DNA from: Haloplanus sp. GDY1
GTDB taxonomy: Archaea > Halobacteriota > Halobacteria > Halobacteriales > Haloferacaceae
Reading direction: 5' to 3'
Assembly (NCBI RefSeq): GCF_023703775.1
Contig: NZ_CP098514.1
Coordinates: 186,001 to 250,000, forward strand
Length of the DNA: 64,000 nt
Under the pieces are notes generated by a model, which saw nothing but the letters and a program-made list of their open reading frames with translations, was not told the origin of the DNA and did not search any database. Every line of letters starts with the position of its first letter. Within the stretch, counting starts at the first letter, position 1. Both the position numbers and the translations under genes were made by a program. This document shows positions 40,612 through 49,762 of the stretch, one piece after another.

Positions 40612-42840
40612 CTACTGGAAGCCGATGCGACCGCCGCTCCCGCGTTCGGCGAAGCTCTCGCCGCCGCCGCCCTTGAACTGCTCCTCGATGCGCTCGTAGT
40701 AGTCCATGATCTCGTCGGTGATCGTGGGGCGGACGTTCTCCATCGCCTGCCGGAAGTGGCGCATCTCCACCTCCTCGGCGTCGTCGTCCTCGCGGAGCGC
40801 GACCATCGCCGCCTCGCGGGCGATGCTCTCCAGGTCGGAGCCGACGTAGCCGTCGGTGATCTCCGCGATCTCGCGAAGGCTCACGTCCGGCGCCAGCGGC
40901 GAGTGCTGCGTGTGGATCTTCAGGATCTGCTCGCGACCCTCCTGTTCGGGCTCGCCGATGAACACGAGGCGGTCGAACCGCCCCGAGCGGAGGAGCGCGG
41001 GATCGATCATGTCCGGCCGGTTGGTCGCGCCGATGACCATCACGTTGCCCATCTCCTCCAGCCCGTCGAGTTCGGTCAGCAGCTGGTTGACGACGCGCTC
41101 GGAGACGTTGTTCCCGACCTCGTTCCCCCGCGAGGGGGCGAGCGAGTCGAGTTCGTCGAAGAAGATGACCGTCGGGGCCACCTGTCGGGCCTTCCGGAAC
41201 GTCTGCCGGATCGCCTTCTCGCTCTCCCCGACCCACTTCGAGAGGAGTTGCGGGCCGCGAACGCTGATGAAGTTGGCGTTGGTCTCGTTGGCGACGGCCT
41301 TCGCCATCAGCGTCTTGCCCGTCCCCGGCGGGCCGTACAGGAGCACCCCTTTGGGGGGTTCGATCCCCATGCGGTCGAACTTCTCGGGCGAGGAGAGTGG
41401 CCACTCCACGGCCTCCTTGACGTTCTGTTTCGGCTCCTCCAGCCCACCCACGTCGTCCCACGTGATCTTCGGGAGTTCCACCAGCACCTCCCGCATGGCG
41501 GAGGGTTCGACCTCGCCCAGCGCGCCGCCGAAGTCGTCGCGCTTGACGATCATGCGGTCGATCAGGCTCGGCGGGATGTCCTCCTCGTCGAGGTCGATCT
41601 CGGGGAGGTAGCGCCGCAGCGCCTTCATCGCCGCCTCCTTGGTGAGGCTCTCGATGTCGGCGCCGACGAAGCCGTGGGTCTCGTCGGCGAGGTGATCGAG
41701 GCTCACGTCGTCCGAGAGCGGCATCCCGCGGGTGTGGATCTGGAGGATCTCCTTCCGGCCCTCCTCGTCGGGGACGCCGATCTCGATCTCGCGGTCGAAG
41801 CGACCCGGCCGGCGCAGGGCGGGATCGACGCTGTCGACCCGGTTCGTCGCCGCGATGACGATGACCTGGCCCCGCGTTTCGAGGCCGTCCATCATCGTCA
41901 GCAGTTGGGCGACGACCCGGCGCTCTACCTCGCCGGTCACGTCCTCCCGTTTGGGCGCGATGGAGTCGAGTTCGTCGATGAAGATGATCGACGGCGACTC
42001 GTCTTTGGCGTCCTCGAAGATCTCCCGCAACTGCTGTTCGGACTCGCCGTAGTACTTGGAGATGATCTCGGGGCCCGCGATGGAGAAGAAACTCGCGGAC
42101 GTCTCGTTGGCGACGGCCTTCGCGAGCAGGGTCTTGCCCGTCCCCGGCGGGCCGTGGAGGAGGACGCCCTGCGGGGGTTCGATCCCCAACTTCTTGAAGA
42201 TCTGCGGGTGCTTCATCGGGAGTTCGACCATCTCCCGGACCCGCTGGATCTCGTTTTGCAGGCCGCCGATGTCCTCGTAGGTGATGCCGCCGCCGGTCTT
42301 CTCGAACCCGGAGATGGGTTCCTCCCGCAGTTCGACCTCCGTGTCCTCGGTGACCAGACAGACCCCGTCGGGGTCCGTCTCGACGGCGATCAGCGGGATG
42401 GCCTGCCCGGGCGAGCGCATGAACGGGTGGTTCGTGCTGCTCATGACGGGCACGATGTCGCGTTCGACCACCGGGCGCTTCAGGATCTGTCGCTTGACCA
42501 TGCCGGCGGCGTCGGAGCCGAACTGGACGCTCGCCTCCTCCGGCGGCGCGAGGACGAGTTTCTCGGCCTTCGTCGCCTCGGCCTTCCGGATGGTGACGCG
42601 CTCGCCGATCCCCACGTCGGCGTTCTGCCGCGTGAAGCCGTCGATCCGGACGGTGTCGGTGTTCCAGTCCTGTCGGTCGGCACGCCACACCTTCGCAGCC
42701 GTCGTGTCGGCCCCCTCGATTTCGATGATGTCACCCGGAGACAGCTTCAGGTGGAGCAACGTGTCGGGGTCCAGTCTGGCGATGCCGCGTCCCGAGTCGT
42801 TCGGGTACGCTTTCGCCACTTCGAGTTGCACTTCGTTCAT
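40612..42840 (-). CDS. cdc48: CDC48/VCP-type AAA+ ATPase
   Basis: A 742-residue unfoldase. N domain (1-190) has the double-psi barrel ([22 protein letters not shown]) and the second beta domain; D1 Walker A is [14 protein letters not shown] and Walker [17 protein letters not shown]2 has [14 protein letters not shown] and [15 protein letters not shown]; both second-region-of-homology Arg fingers are present. The C-terminal tail is acidic then glycine-rich ([13 protein letters not shown]). It extracts and unfolds proteins, likely feeding the proteasome. Confidence 0.97.
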   Translation of the reverse strand: MNEVQLEVAKAYPNDSGRGIARLDPDTLLHLKLSPGDIIEIEGADTTAAKVWRADRQDWNTDTVRIDGFTRQNADVGIGERVTIRKAEATKAEKLVLAPPEEASVQFGSDAAGMVKRQILKRPVVERDIVPVMSSTNHPFMRSPGQAIPLIAVETDPDGVCLVTEDTEVELREEPISGFEKTGGGITYEDIGGLQNEIQRVREMVELPMKHPQIFKKLGIEPPQGVLLHGPPGTGKTLLAKAVANETSASFFSIAGPEIISKYYGESEQQLREIFEDAKDESPSIIFIDELDSIAPKREDVTGEVERRVVAQLLTMMDGLETRGQVIVIAATNRVDSVDPALRRPGRFDREIEIGVPDEEGRKEILQIHTRGMPLSDDVSLDHLADETHGFVGADIESLTKEAAMKALRRYLPEIDLDEEDIPPSLIDRMIVKRDDFGGALGEVEPSAMREVLVELPKITWDDVGGLEEPKQNVKEAVEWPLSSPEKFDRMGIEPPKGVLLYGPPGTGKTLMAKAVANETNANFISVRGPQLLSKWVGESEKAIRQTFRKARQVAPTVIFFDELDSLAPSRGNEVGNNVSERVVNQLLTELDGLEEMGNVMVIGATNRPDMIDPALLRSGRFDRLVFIGEPEQEGREQILKIHTQHSPLAPDVSLREIAEITDGYVGSDLESIAREAAMVALREDDDAEEVEMRHFRQAMENVRPTITDEIMDYYERIEEQFKGGGGESFAERGSGGRIGFQ

Positions 42841-43026
42841 GATGTACCCGCGAGGATGGTGATGTTTGGGCGGTGGCGGGGGATAAGTTTGTTGTTACCC
42901 GGGATCCGGGGGGCCGGTTTCGCGGCACACTGTGTCATGATGTAGCATACGTGCGCGGCGGTACAAACCCTTGCCGATCCGGCGGCGGTCGCAAGCCGTT
43001 TGCCCGTCGAACCCGAGCGACGAGGT

Positions 43027-44334
43027 ATGCACACGCTCGCGTTCGACGGTCGCATGGGGGCGAGCGGCGACATGGTCCTCGGGGCCCTGATCGCCGCCGG
43101 CGCCGATCCGGCCGCACTCGACCCCGTCGAGGCCGCACTCGACGTTCGCTACGTCGTCGGGGCGACGACCAGGGCCGGCATCGACGCGACGACCGTCGAC
43201 GTGGTCCTCGACGACGGAGCCGACGACGACGAGCGCGGGAGGACGCGCGCGCACGATCACGACCACAGTCACGATCACGGCCACAGTCACGACCACGACC
43301 ACAGTCACGACCACGACCACGACCACACTCACGCCGAGGGGGCCGGTCCCCTCAGGACCTACCCCGAGGTCGTCGCCGTCGTCGAGGGGATGGGCCTTCC
43401 GTCGGACGTCGAACGCGACGCGCTCGCGGTCTTTCGCCGTCTCGGCGAGGCGGAGGCGGCGGTCCACGGCACCGACCTCGACGACACGGCCTTCCACGAG
43501 GTGGGTGCGGACGACGCCATCGCGGACGTCGTGGGGGTCTGTCTCCTCCTCGCGGACCTCGGCGTCGAGCGGGTCGTGACCACGCCCGTCGCGGTCGGCG
43601 GGGGGACGGTGTCGATGAGTCACGGCGCCTACCCGGTGCCGGCGCCCGCGGTGACGGAGATCGTCGCGGACGCCGACTGGTCGATCCGTGGCGGCCCCGT
43701 CGAGCGGGAACTCCTCACCCCCACCGGCGCGGCGATCCTCGCCGAACTCGCCGACGGCGTCGACTCCCTGCCGACCCTCGACGCCGACGCCGTCGGCTAC
43801 GGGGCGGGCGACGCCGACGTTCCGGACACCCCGAACGTCCTCCGGGCGCTCGTGGGCGACGGGGCCGGCGGCCTGCGCCGGGAGTCCATCGCCGTCCTGG
43901 AGACGAACCTCGACGACGCCACGCCCGAGGTGCTGGGGAGCCTCCAGGAGACGCTCGCCGAGGCCGGTGCGCTCGACGTGTCCGTCCTGCCGACGACGAT
44001 GAAGAAGTCGCGGCCGGGCCACCTCGTCAAGGTCGTCGTCGATCCGGCGGACGCCGAGCGGGTGGCCCGCCGCCTCGCCGAGGAGACGGGGACCCTCGGG
44101 GTGCGGGAGGCGAGCGCCGGCCACCGCTGGGTCGCCGACCGGACCCTCGAGACGGCGTCGCTGACCGTCGCGGGCGAGGCGTACGACGTCGCGGTGAAGG
44201 TCGCGACGGACGCCGACGGAGCGACCTACGACGTGAGCGCGGAGTACGACGACGCCCTCGCGGTCGCCCGCGAGGTCGACCTTCCGGTTCGCGAGGTGAT
44301 GCGGCGGGCCGAGGCGGCGGTCCGCCCGGAGTAA
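43027..44334 (+). CDS. larC: LarC-type nickel insertion protein (DUF111) with His-rich insert
   Basis: A 435-residue LarC: MHTLAFDGRMGASGDMVLGALIAAGAD at the start, HEVGADDAIADVVGVCLLLADLGVERV and LLTPTGAAILAELAD in the middle, NLDDATPEVLGSLQETLAEAGALDVSVLPTTMKKSRPG toward the end. LarC inserts nickel into the pincer nucleotide of lactate racemase-type enzymes. Residues 76-102 are an almost strict alternation of His with Asp/Ser/Gly, a nickel or zinc reservoir. No larA, larB or larE is seen nearby. ATG at 43027. Confidence 0.9.
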   Translation: MHTLAFDGRMGASGDMVLGALIAAGADPAALDPVEAALDVRYVVGATTRAGIDATTVDVVLDDGADDDERGRTRAHDHDHSHDHGHSHDHDHSHDHDHDHTHAEGAGPLRTYPEVVAVVEGMGLPSDVERDALAVFRRLGEAEAAVHGTDLDDTAFHEVGADDAIADVVGVCLLLADLGVERVVTTPVAVGGGTVSMSHGAYPVPAPAVTEIVADADWSIRGGPVERELLTPTGAAILAELADGVDSLPTLDADAVGYGAGDADVPDTPNVLRALVGDGAGGLRRESIAVLETNLDDATPEVLGSLQETLAEAGALDVSVLPTTMKKSRPGHLVKVVVDPADAERVARRLAEETGTLGVREASAGHRWVADRTLETASLTVAGEAYDVAVKVATDADGATYDVSAEYDDALAVAREVDLPVREVMRRAEAAVRPE

Positions 44335-44365
44335 GCGTTTCGGGCGTTCCCGTCGACGACCCGTC

Positions 44366-44749
44366 ATGGAGCGCGAACGCTACACCTCGGGAACCGAGTG
44401 GGAGTCGACGGTGGGCTACTCGCGGGCGGTCCGCGTCGGCGACGAGGTTCACGTCTCCGGGACGACGGCGACCGACGACGGCGGCGACGTGGTCGGCGTC
44501 GGCGACCCCTACGCCCAGACCGAGCGCGCGATCGAGAACGTCGCCGCGGCGCTCTCGGCGCTCGACGCGTCGCTCGCGGACGTGGTCCGGACCCGGCTGT
44601 TCGTCACCGACGTCGAGAACTGGGAGGCGGTCGGCCGCGCCCACGCCGAGGCGTTCGACGCGGCCCGGCCGGCGACGACGATGGTGCAGGTGGAGCGGCT
44701 GATCGAGCCGGAACTGCTGGTCGAGGTGGAGGCGACGGCCCGGCTCTAG
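44366..44749 (+). CDS. RidA/YjgF-family protein
   Basis: A 127-residue Rid protein: WESTVGYSRAVRVGDEVHVSGTTATDDGG, DPYAQTERAIENVAAALSALDASLADVVRTRLFVTDVENWEAVGRAHAEAF, ATTMVQVERLIEPELLVEVEATA. Arg of TRLFV and the Glu near the end (EVEATA) match the deaminase subgroup that hydrolyses reactive imines; the substrate is not defined. It overlaps the convergent RNase-H-fold gene by 4 bp. 31 bp separate it from larC in the same direction. Confidence 0.92.
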   Translation: MERERYTSGTEWESTVGYSRAVRVGDEVHVSGTTATDDGGDVVGVGDPYAQTERAIENVAAALSALDASLADVVRTRLFVTDVENWEAVGRAHAEAFDAARPATTMVQVERLIEPELLVEVEATARL

Positions 44750-45474
44750 TCGCGGTGTTCGTCCAGCGCCTCCTCGACGGTGAGGTCGCCGGCCGCGACC
44801 CGCCGGGCGAGGGCGTCGTCGATGGTGCGGTCGTCCGTCGAGACGCGGCGGGAGCGATCCTTGATCCGCTGGAGTTCGCCGGCCGTGGGTTCGATCTCCC
44901 GGGAGTCGATCCGCTCGCCCTCCAGGCGGGCGATGTTGACCGCGGCGAGTACGTCGCCCATGCCCCGCGCGCCGGTGCCGAGGTAGGGGGTCGTGCCCGT
45001 CTCGTCGACGAGTTCGACCGGCACGTCGTCGAGGTCGTTGACGAGGCGAGCGCCCTGTAAGCGGGCGCCGTCGCCGATCCGAACGAGGGGGTCGACCGCG
45101 TCCGCCACCTCCCGGCGGACCGCGTCGACGGCGTCCGCGAGGGGGACGTGGAAGGCGGCGACGACCGTCTCGCCGGAGAGGACGGCGATGCCGGGGCGGG
45201 TGCCGGGGTCGACGCCGACCACCGTTCGCCCCTCGCTGCCGCGCAGGAGCGCGAGCGCCTCGTCGACGGCGCGTCTGGCCTCGTCCGCCGTCGCGGTGAC
45301 CCGGTCGGCCGCGGACCGGTCGGCCAGGTCGTCGTCCGGCGCCGTGACGACGACCGACGCGCCGTCCGGGAGTTCGGCGTCGGGTTCGACCGTCGTGAAC
45401 GTCACGCCGCGCTCCCGGAGGCGGTCGACGACCTCGTGGTACAGCTCGAAATCCGCGGTGGCGACGACGATCAC
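44746..45474 (-). CDS. RNase H-fold (RuvC/YqgF-like) protein of unknown function
   Basis: A 242-residue protein. After an N-terminal alpha/beta domain (1-80) comes VVGVDPGTRPGIAVLSGETV (Asp89 in DPG), then ELVDETGTTPY (Glu158) and RGMGDVLAAVNIA (Asp174 in D-x-x-A-A). This spacing and form, G-x-D-x-G, (V)DE-x-x-(T/S)T and (D)-x-x-A-A-x-x-I, matches the RuvC/YqgF nuclease fold with a complete acidic triad. The C-terminus has an acidic/basic helical tail. It is divergent from radB with 122 bp between starts. A nuclease acting in recombination is plausible but unproven. Confidence 0.65.
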   Translation of the reverse strand: MIVVATADFELYHEVVDRLRERGVTFTTVEPDAELPDGASVVVTAPDDDLADRSAADRVTATADEARRAVDEALALLRGSEGRTVVGVDPGTRPGIAVLSGETVVAAFHVPLADAVDAVRREVADAVDPLVRIGDGARLQGARLVNDLDDVPVELVDETGTTPYLGTGARGMGDVLAAVNIARLEGERIDSREIEPTAGELQRIKDRSRRVSTDDRTIDDALARRVAAGDLTVEEALDEHRD

Positions 45475-45567
45475 GGCTCACCTTCGCCGTCGGGGCGGTA
45501 AAACGTGTCGTGCCCGAGCCGTCGGCCGACGGCGGCGTCGGGATCGGCCTGGGGTCGGTGTCGAGGG

Positions 45568-45573
45568 TTTATG
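45568..45573 (+). promoter_or_regulatory. TATA-like element of radB
   Basis: TTTATG lies 24-29 bp upstream of the GTG at 45597, as in leaderless haloarchaeal promoters, and so supports that start over the longer in-frame one. Confidence 0.45.
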
Positions 45574-45596
45574 ATCCGGACCGACCGATTGGGGGT

Positions 45597-46331
45597 GTGT
45601 CCGAGCCAGTCTCCACCGGCTGTCAACCGCTCGACGACCTGCTCGGCGGCGGCCTCGAGCGCGGGACCGTGACCCAGGTGTACGGCCCGCCGGCCGCCGG
45701 CAAGACGAACCTCGCGCTCTCGGCGGCCGTCCAGGTCGCCGCCGAGGGGGGCACCGCGGTGTACGTCGACACCGAGGGGCTCTCGGTCGACCGGTTCCGA
45801 CAGCTCGCGGCGGCCGCGGTGACCGACGGCGAGCGCCGCACCTCGGGGCCGTCGTCGGTGCCCGACGAGGACCTGGAGGCGATCACCTCCCGCATCGTCG
45901 TCACCGAGGTCCACGACTTCGCCGAACAGGAGGAGGCGGTCCGCGACGCCGCCGACTTCGCGCCGCGGGCGGAGCTGATCGTCCTCGACAGCGCCACCGG
46001 CTTCTACCGGCTCGAACGCACCGACGGCGACGAGGGCGAGACCCTCCGACGGGTGGGCCGGCAGGTGACCCACCTGCTGTCGCTCGCGCGGAAACACGAC
46101 CTCGCGGCCGTCGTCACGAACCAGGTGTTCACCGATCCCGAGGCCGACCGGGCGCGGGCGCTCGGCGGTCACACCCTGAATCACTGGACGGGAACGGTGC
46201 TCCGACTGGACCGGTTCCGCGGCGGCAACCGCCGGGCGACGCTCGAGAAACACCGATCCAGGCCCGCCGGCGAGACGGCCTCGTTCCGCATCACCGGCGA
46301 CGGGCTGGCGGCAGGCGAGGAGAGCCTATAG
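45597..46331 (+). CDS. radB: DNA repair and recombination protein RadB
   Basis: A 244-residue RecA-family core without N- or C-terminal additions. STGCQPLDDLLGGGLERGTVTQVYGPPAAGKTNLAL carries Walker A (GPPAAGKT), YVDTEGLSVDRF follows, and ELIVLDSATGFYRLE is Walker B. The L2-like segment and LNHWTGTVLRLDRF fit RadB, the archaeal RadA paralogue that promotes recombination. GTG start at 45597 is supported by a TATA element. Its stop overlaps the CBS-HPF stop by 6 bp, convergent. Confidence 0.93.
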   Translation: MSEPVSTGCQPLDDLLGGGLERGTVTQVYGPPAAGKTNLALSAAVQVAAEGGTAVYVDTEGLSVDRFRQLAAAAVTDGERRTSGPSSVPDEDLEAITSRIVVTEVHDFAEQEEAVRDAADFAPRAELIVLDSATGFYRLERTDGDEGETLRRVGRQVTHLLSLARKHDLAAVVTNQVFTDPEADRARALGGHTLNHWTGTVLRLDRFRGGNRRATLEKHRSRPAGETASFRITGDGLAAGEESL

Positions 46332-47471
46332 CTCGCCCAGCTTCCGGAGCAACTGCCCGCGGTACTGCTCGTCGGCGATGAGGCCCTTCAGCTCGAGGAC
46401 GTTGCGCTCCAGCGTGTCGGCGGCGACGTGGAAGGCGTGATCGGCGCCGTACCCCTCGCCGGAGCCGGCGACCTGGCCGCGGTTGGTCCGCAGGCGGATC
46501 TGACACTGGATCAGGGGCGTGCCGCGGAGCTTCTCCTTGTGTTCGTGGAACCGCACGTGGGCGTGGTGGACCTGCATCTCCTGGTACTTGTCGGCCACGT
46601 CGGTGATGCCCTCGACGATCTCCTCGCGGGCGATCGTGTCGAGCAGGGCGACGTTGGTGATCTGGACGTCCATCTGCCCCTCCTCGGTGAACGTGAGCGC
46701 GCGCAGCACGTCGGTCTTCGTCAACACGCCGGCCACGAGGTCGTCCTCCTCCTCGCTCGGGGTCACGATCAGCCCCGACACGTCGTTGTCGAGCATCGTC
46801 CGCACGGCGTCCTCGACGGTGGCGTCGGACGTGGTCGTCAACACGGGGTTGGTCATCAGGTCGTAGACGGGGAGGTCGAGCATCCGGTCGAGGTCGCCCC
46901 GCCGGTCGCCGCGGCCCTGCCGGTCGGCGTCGCGGACGACGAAGTCGACGATGTCGTGGGTGGTCAGGACGCCGACGAGGGAACCGTCGTCGTCGACGAC
47001 GGGGAGCCGCGAGATGCCGTGTTCGCGCAGGCGGTTGATCGCCTGCCCGACGTGGGACTTCTCGCCGACGGAGATCACCTCCTCGGTCTGGATCTGTTCG
47101 ACCGTCAGCGCGTCGAGGCTGTCGAGCACCGCCTCCAGAATGGCGTCGGCCGTGACGATCCCCCACAGGTTCTCGCCCTCGTAGACCGGGGCGACCTTGG
47201 TGCCGCCCTCGACGAGAACCCGCGCGACTTCGCGGACGTCCTCGGTGCGGTCCACCCGCGGGGCGGACTTCATCAGCACGCTGGCCTTCGTGTCGTCTTC
47301 GATCCGGGATCGAATCAGGTCGCGCTCGCCGATGACGCCCGCGTACTCGCCGTCCCGAGTGACGATGAGTCCCTTCGGGTTCTCGCGATCGAAAATCGAG
47401 CGGACCTTTCCCAACCGCTCGTCCGCGTCGACTTCGATGTACTCGGGGGTCGCAATATCGGCAATATCCAT
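46326..47471 (-). CDS. Four-CBS protein with C-terminal ribosome-hibernation-factor-like domain
   Basis: A 381-residue protein. Four CBS domains in two Bateman pairs occupy roughly 1-275 (e.g. IATPEYIEVDADERLGKVRSIF, EVISVGEKSHVGQAINRLREHGISRLPVVDDDG, DLMTNPVLTTTSDATVEDAVRTMLDNDVSGLIV). The C-terminal 90 residues, KYQEMQVHHAHVRFHEHKEKLRGTPLIQCQIRLRTNRGQ with AFHVAADTLERNVLELKGL, resemble HPF/RaiA (S30AE) hibernation factors. This suggests a protein that binds ribosomes when nucleotide ligands of the CBS domains report low energy; inference. Starts at ATG 47471. Confidence 0.85.
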   Translation of the reverse strand: MDIADIATPEYIEVDADERLGKVRSIFDRENPKGLIVTRDGEYAGVIGERDLIRSRIEDDTKASVLMKSAPRVDRTEDVREVARVLVEGGTKVAPVYEGENLWGIVTADAILEAVLDSLDALTVEQIQTEEVISVGEKSHVGQAINRLREHGISRLPVVDDDGSLVGVLTTHDIVDFVVRDADRQGRGDRRGDLDRMLDLPVYDLMTNPVLTTTSDATVEDAVRTMLDNDVSGLIVTPSEEEDDLVAGVLTKTDVLRALTFTEEGQMDVQITNVALLDTIAREEIVEGITDVADKYQEMQVHHAHVRFHEHKEKLRGTPLIQCQIRLRTNRGQVAGSGEGYGADHAFHVAADTLERNVLELKGLIADEQYRGQLLRKLGEL

Positions 47472-47522
47472 AGGTACACGTGGATCATCCGGTGGCTTGA
47501 AACTTGTTTCTTCAGCGTGGCG

Positions 47523-47555
47523 CCGTGGTAACCGGTGGCGTCACCCGTGGTAACC
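47523..47555. promoter_or_regulatory. Paired CCGTGGTAACC direct repeats, 22 bp apart
   Basis: CCGTGGTAACC occurs at 47523-47533 and again at 47545-47555, exactly 22 bp (two helical turns) apart, each with a GGTAACC palindromic core and with GGTG..CACC between them. It lies 52-84 bp upstream of the CBS-HPF start and further from the C45 gene, so it is a candidate upstream activator or operator site. Confidence 0.4.
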
Positions 47556-47686
47556 TCCGTGTCGAGATCCGTCCACCCCACCGAAAACGGCCTCGCGGGA
47601 TCGGAACGGGCCGGGGCACCGACCTGCCGTGAGGTGTCGATCGGAGCCGAGGCTGCGGGACGCTCCGGCTAGACAGGGTCGCTACT

Positions 47687-47706
47687 CCGAAGTTTTTTGA
47701 CTTCGG
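47687..47706. promoter_or_regulatory. Palindrome CCGAAGT-N6-ACTTCGG at the C45 promoter
   Basis: Perfect 7-bp arms around a T-rich core TTTTTG, 19-38 bp upstream of the ATG at 47725. The core occupies the TATA position, so the palindrome is probably an operator at a leaderless promoter; a hairpin at DNA level is the alternative reading. Confidence 0.5.
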
Positions 47707-47724
47707 ATGGGCGTGTGGTGTGTA

Positions 47725-48849
47725 ATGTCCAAGCAAACGGACCCGTCGAAATACGGGCCGCTTCGGGGACTGAAACTCACCGGACCACCGCGCGAACGGG
47801 GCATCACCCACGGCGAGGCGTTCGCCGACGAAATCGAGACGAACCTCGAAATTTACCTCGACGTGTTCGAGCACAAGGGCACCGACGAGGCGACCGTCTA
47901 CGAACAGGCCGAGGAGTTCGTCCCGCTGATCGAGGACGAAAACGAGGCGTACGCCGAAGAGATGCGCGGCGTCGCCGAGGGGAGCGGCCTCTCGATCGAG
48001 GACGTGACGATCCTCAACGCACGCTACGAGGTGATGTACAGCGCGTTCAAGCAGGCCGCGGACGAACTCAACGAGGACAAACCGGACGCGTGTACCGCGT
48101 TCGGGATTCGGAACTCACGGTCCGAAACCGGGCACACGTACCTCGGCCAGAACTGGGATTGGATGCCGGGGTTGGAAACGTTCGTCATGGACGTCGAACC
48201 CGAGAACGGTGCCGATCACGTCGCCATGACCGAGGCCGGGATCGTCGGCGGCAAGATCGGCGTGAACGACGCGGGACTCGGCATGACGGTCAACGGCCTC
48301 ATCACCGAACGCGACGGCGAGGAACCCTTCCGGAAGCCGTACCACGTCCGCTTCCGGGAGGTCCTCGAATCCGAGCGGATGGACGCTGCCATCGAAGCGG
48401 TGCTCGTCAAGGACCGGGTCTGTTCGGCGAACGTCATCGTCGGCCACGAGAGCGGGGAGCTGATCGACCTCGAACTCGCCCCCGAGAGGGCCAATTACCT
48501 GTACCCCGACGACGGGGTCCTGGTTCACACCAACCACGTCGAAGACACCAGTTCGATGGACAGCGAGTTCGAGAAACTCCTCCCCGATACGCTGTGTCGC
48601 GCACCCAGACTCCGGCGGTTGCTGACGGAGGGCACCGACCGGATCGACGAGGCGACCATCCGGAACGCGCTCCGGGATCACTTCGGCCACCCGAACAGCA
48701 TCTGCCGCCATCCCGACGGCGACGACCACGAACTGGATCGCCTCGAGACCGGCGGCAGTTTCGTCATGGACCTCACCGAGAAGCGCCTGCTCGGCACCAA
48801 CGGTCCGCCCTGCGGGCACGAGTACGTCGAGTTCCAGGTCGGGGGCTAG
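47725..48849 (+). CDS. C45-family autoproteolytic acyltransferase/hydrolase
   Basis: A 374-residue Ntn-type hydrolase of family C45. LKLTGPPRERGITHGEAFADEIETNLEIYLDVF starts the propeptide; the cleavage and nucleophile site is PDACTAFG (Cys123), followed by YLGQNWDWMPG, GKIGVNDAGLGMTVNGL and HTNHVEDTS. Family members hydrolyse or transfer acyl groups on small amides such as 6-aminopenicillanic acid, and many are uncharacterised. Its codon usage and lower GC wobble than neighbours (e.g. many AAC/GAA choices) give a slightly different look. Palindrome 19 bp upstream may be its operator. Confidence 0.85.
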   Translation: MSKQTDPSKYGPLRGLKLTGPPRERGITHGEAFADEIETNLEIYLDVFEHKGTDEATVYEQAEEFVPLIEDENEAYAEEMRGVAEGSGLSIEDVTILNARYEVMYSAFKQAADELNEDKPDACTAFGIRNSRSETGHTYLGQNWDWMPGLETFVMDVEPENGADHVAMTEAGIVGGKIGVNDAGLGMTVNGLITERDGEEPFRKPYHVRFREVLESERMDAAIEAVLVKDRVCSANVIVGHESGELIDLELAPERANYLYPDDGVLVHTNHVEDTSSMDSEFEKLLPDTLCRAPRLRRLLTEGTDRIDEATIRNALRDHFGHPNSICRHPDGDDHELDRLETGGSFVMDLTEKRLLGTNGPPCGHEYVEFQVGG

Positions 48850-49198
48850 CTCCGCTGGCCAGCGGTGCTTCGTTCCCCCCGACCTCGCCCCGAACGACGT
48901 CGAACCCTCCCACACGAACGGATCGGCTCCCGCCTCGCCGTCGTCGCTCGGCCCCGGTGACCTGGGACCTTCGAGGGGGATCGGACCGACCGGCCCACGG
49001 GACTCCGCCCGAGTGGGTCGGCGAACGTATTGTCATCGCCCACGAAGCACTCATCCGACGAACCGTCGTCCGGGTCCCAACTACTCCCTGCACCATCGTC
49101 CCATGTGGGACCTCCCTTTCGACGTCGGGGTCGCCGGTCGGCTCCGGACGGGGAATCGGGCCAACGTTTTTACTGCGGCACGGGGCGACGTGTCGGTG
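48850..49198. other. 349-bp intergenic stretch without a supported gene
   Basis: Both strands have short open frames (e.g. one on the minus strand from 49237) with Arg/Gly/Pro-rich translations typical of shadow ORFs in GC-rich DNA. No RNA gene or repeat was seen. The last 40 bp hold the promoter of the next gene (TTTTTACT at 49167-49174). Confidence 0.6.
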
Positions 49199-49510
49199 AT
49201 GGACTCCGACGAGCGACGGCGGCGGGTTCTGCGTCACCTGTGCCCGTGGATCGGACTCGTCGCCGCGACGGGTGCGCTCACGCTCGGCATACGAGCCATC
49301 GCCGCGGGCTCCGCCGGGAGCGGCGCCGTCGGCTACCTCGCGGGCGGACTGGAACTCGCCGCCGGCTACGTCACCGCCCGACGGGCGTGGACCCGAACCG
49401 TCGACGCCGTCCTCGTCGCGGGCGTCGTCGCCATCGTCGCCCTCTCGGCGTTCGTGCTGACGCAGTTACAGCTTCCACCCACCGTGTTTCAGGAGATGGC
49501 GGGTGGATAG
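49199..49510 (+). CDS. Small three-helix membrane protein
   Basis: A 103-residue protein starting MDSDERRRRVLRHLCPWIG with three or four hydrophobic segments (GLVAATGALTLGIRAIAAG, GAVGYLAGGLELAAGYVTA, AVLVAGVVAIVALSAFVL). Family not recognised. The ATG at 49199 is 25-32 bp after a TTTTTACT TATA-like element, implying a leaderless message. Next to the tRNA-Val repeat block, so possibly part of an accessory region. Confidence 0.65.
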   Translation: MDSDERRRRVLRHLCPWIGLVAATGALTLGIRAIAAGSAGSGAVGYLAGGLELAAGYVTARRAWTRTVDAVLVAGVVAIVALSAFVLTQLQLPPTVFQEMAGG

Positions 49511-49540
49511 CCGCGGCTCGCCGGTGTGAACAACGAAGAC

Positions 49541-49762
49541 GGGTTGGGGCAGAGTTGAACGCTGGCGGACTCCCTCGGGTCGTCCGCTGCTTCCCGGCTC
49601 GCTTCGCTCGCCGGGAATGCCGGCCTCCTCCGAAATCGATAGAATCCGAATGGGTTGGGGCAGAGTTGAACGCTGGCGGACTCCCTCGGGTCGTCCGCTG
49701 CTTCCCGGCTCGCTTCGCTCGCCGAGAATGCCGGCCTCCTCCGAAATCGATAGAATCCGAAT
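49541..49762. repeat. Two 111-bp tandem copies of an interrupted tRNA-Val 3' end
   Basis: Units 49541-49651 and 49652-49762 are almost identical (one clear difference, GGGA versus GAGA near the end). Each starts with the bases GGGTTGGGGCAGAGTTGAAC, matching the first 20 bp of the tRNA-Val 3' end, then an insert of about 57 bp containing two inverted repeats (CGGAC...GTCCG and CCGGC...), then TGCCGGCCTCCTCC, which again matches the tRNA, then about 20 bp of flank. The third period starts inside the intact tRNA at 49763. Confidence 0.9.

Noticed and set aside
47687-47706. Intrinsic terminator reading of CCGAAGT..ACTTCGG
   Set aside because: It lies directly upstream of the C45 start at TATA spacing and is not followed by a T tract outside the stem.
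48773-49237. 154-codon minus-strand ORF in the 48.85-49.2 kb gap
   Set aside because: Its start overlaps the following gene and its translation is Arg/Gly/Pro-rich without motifs; it behaves as a shadow ORF.
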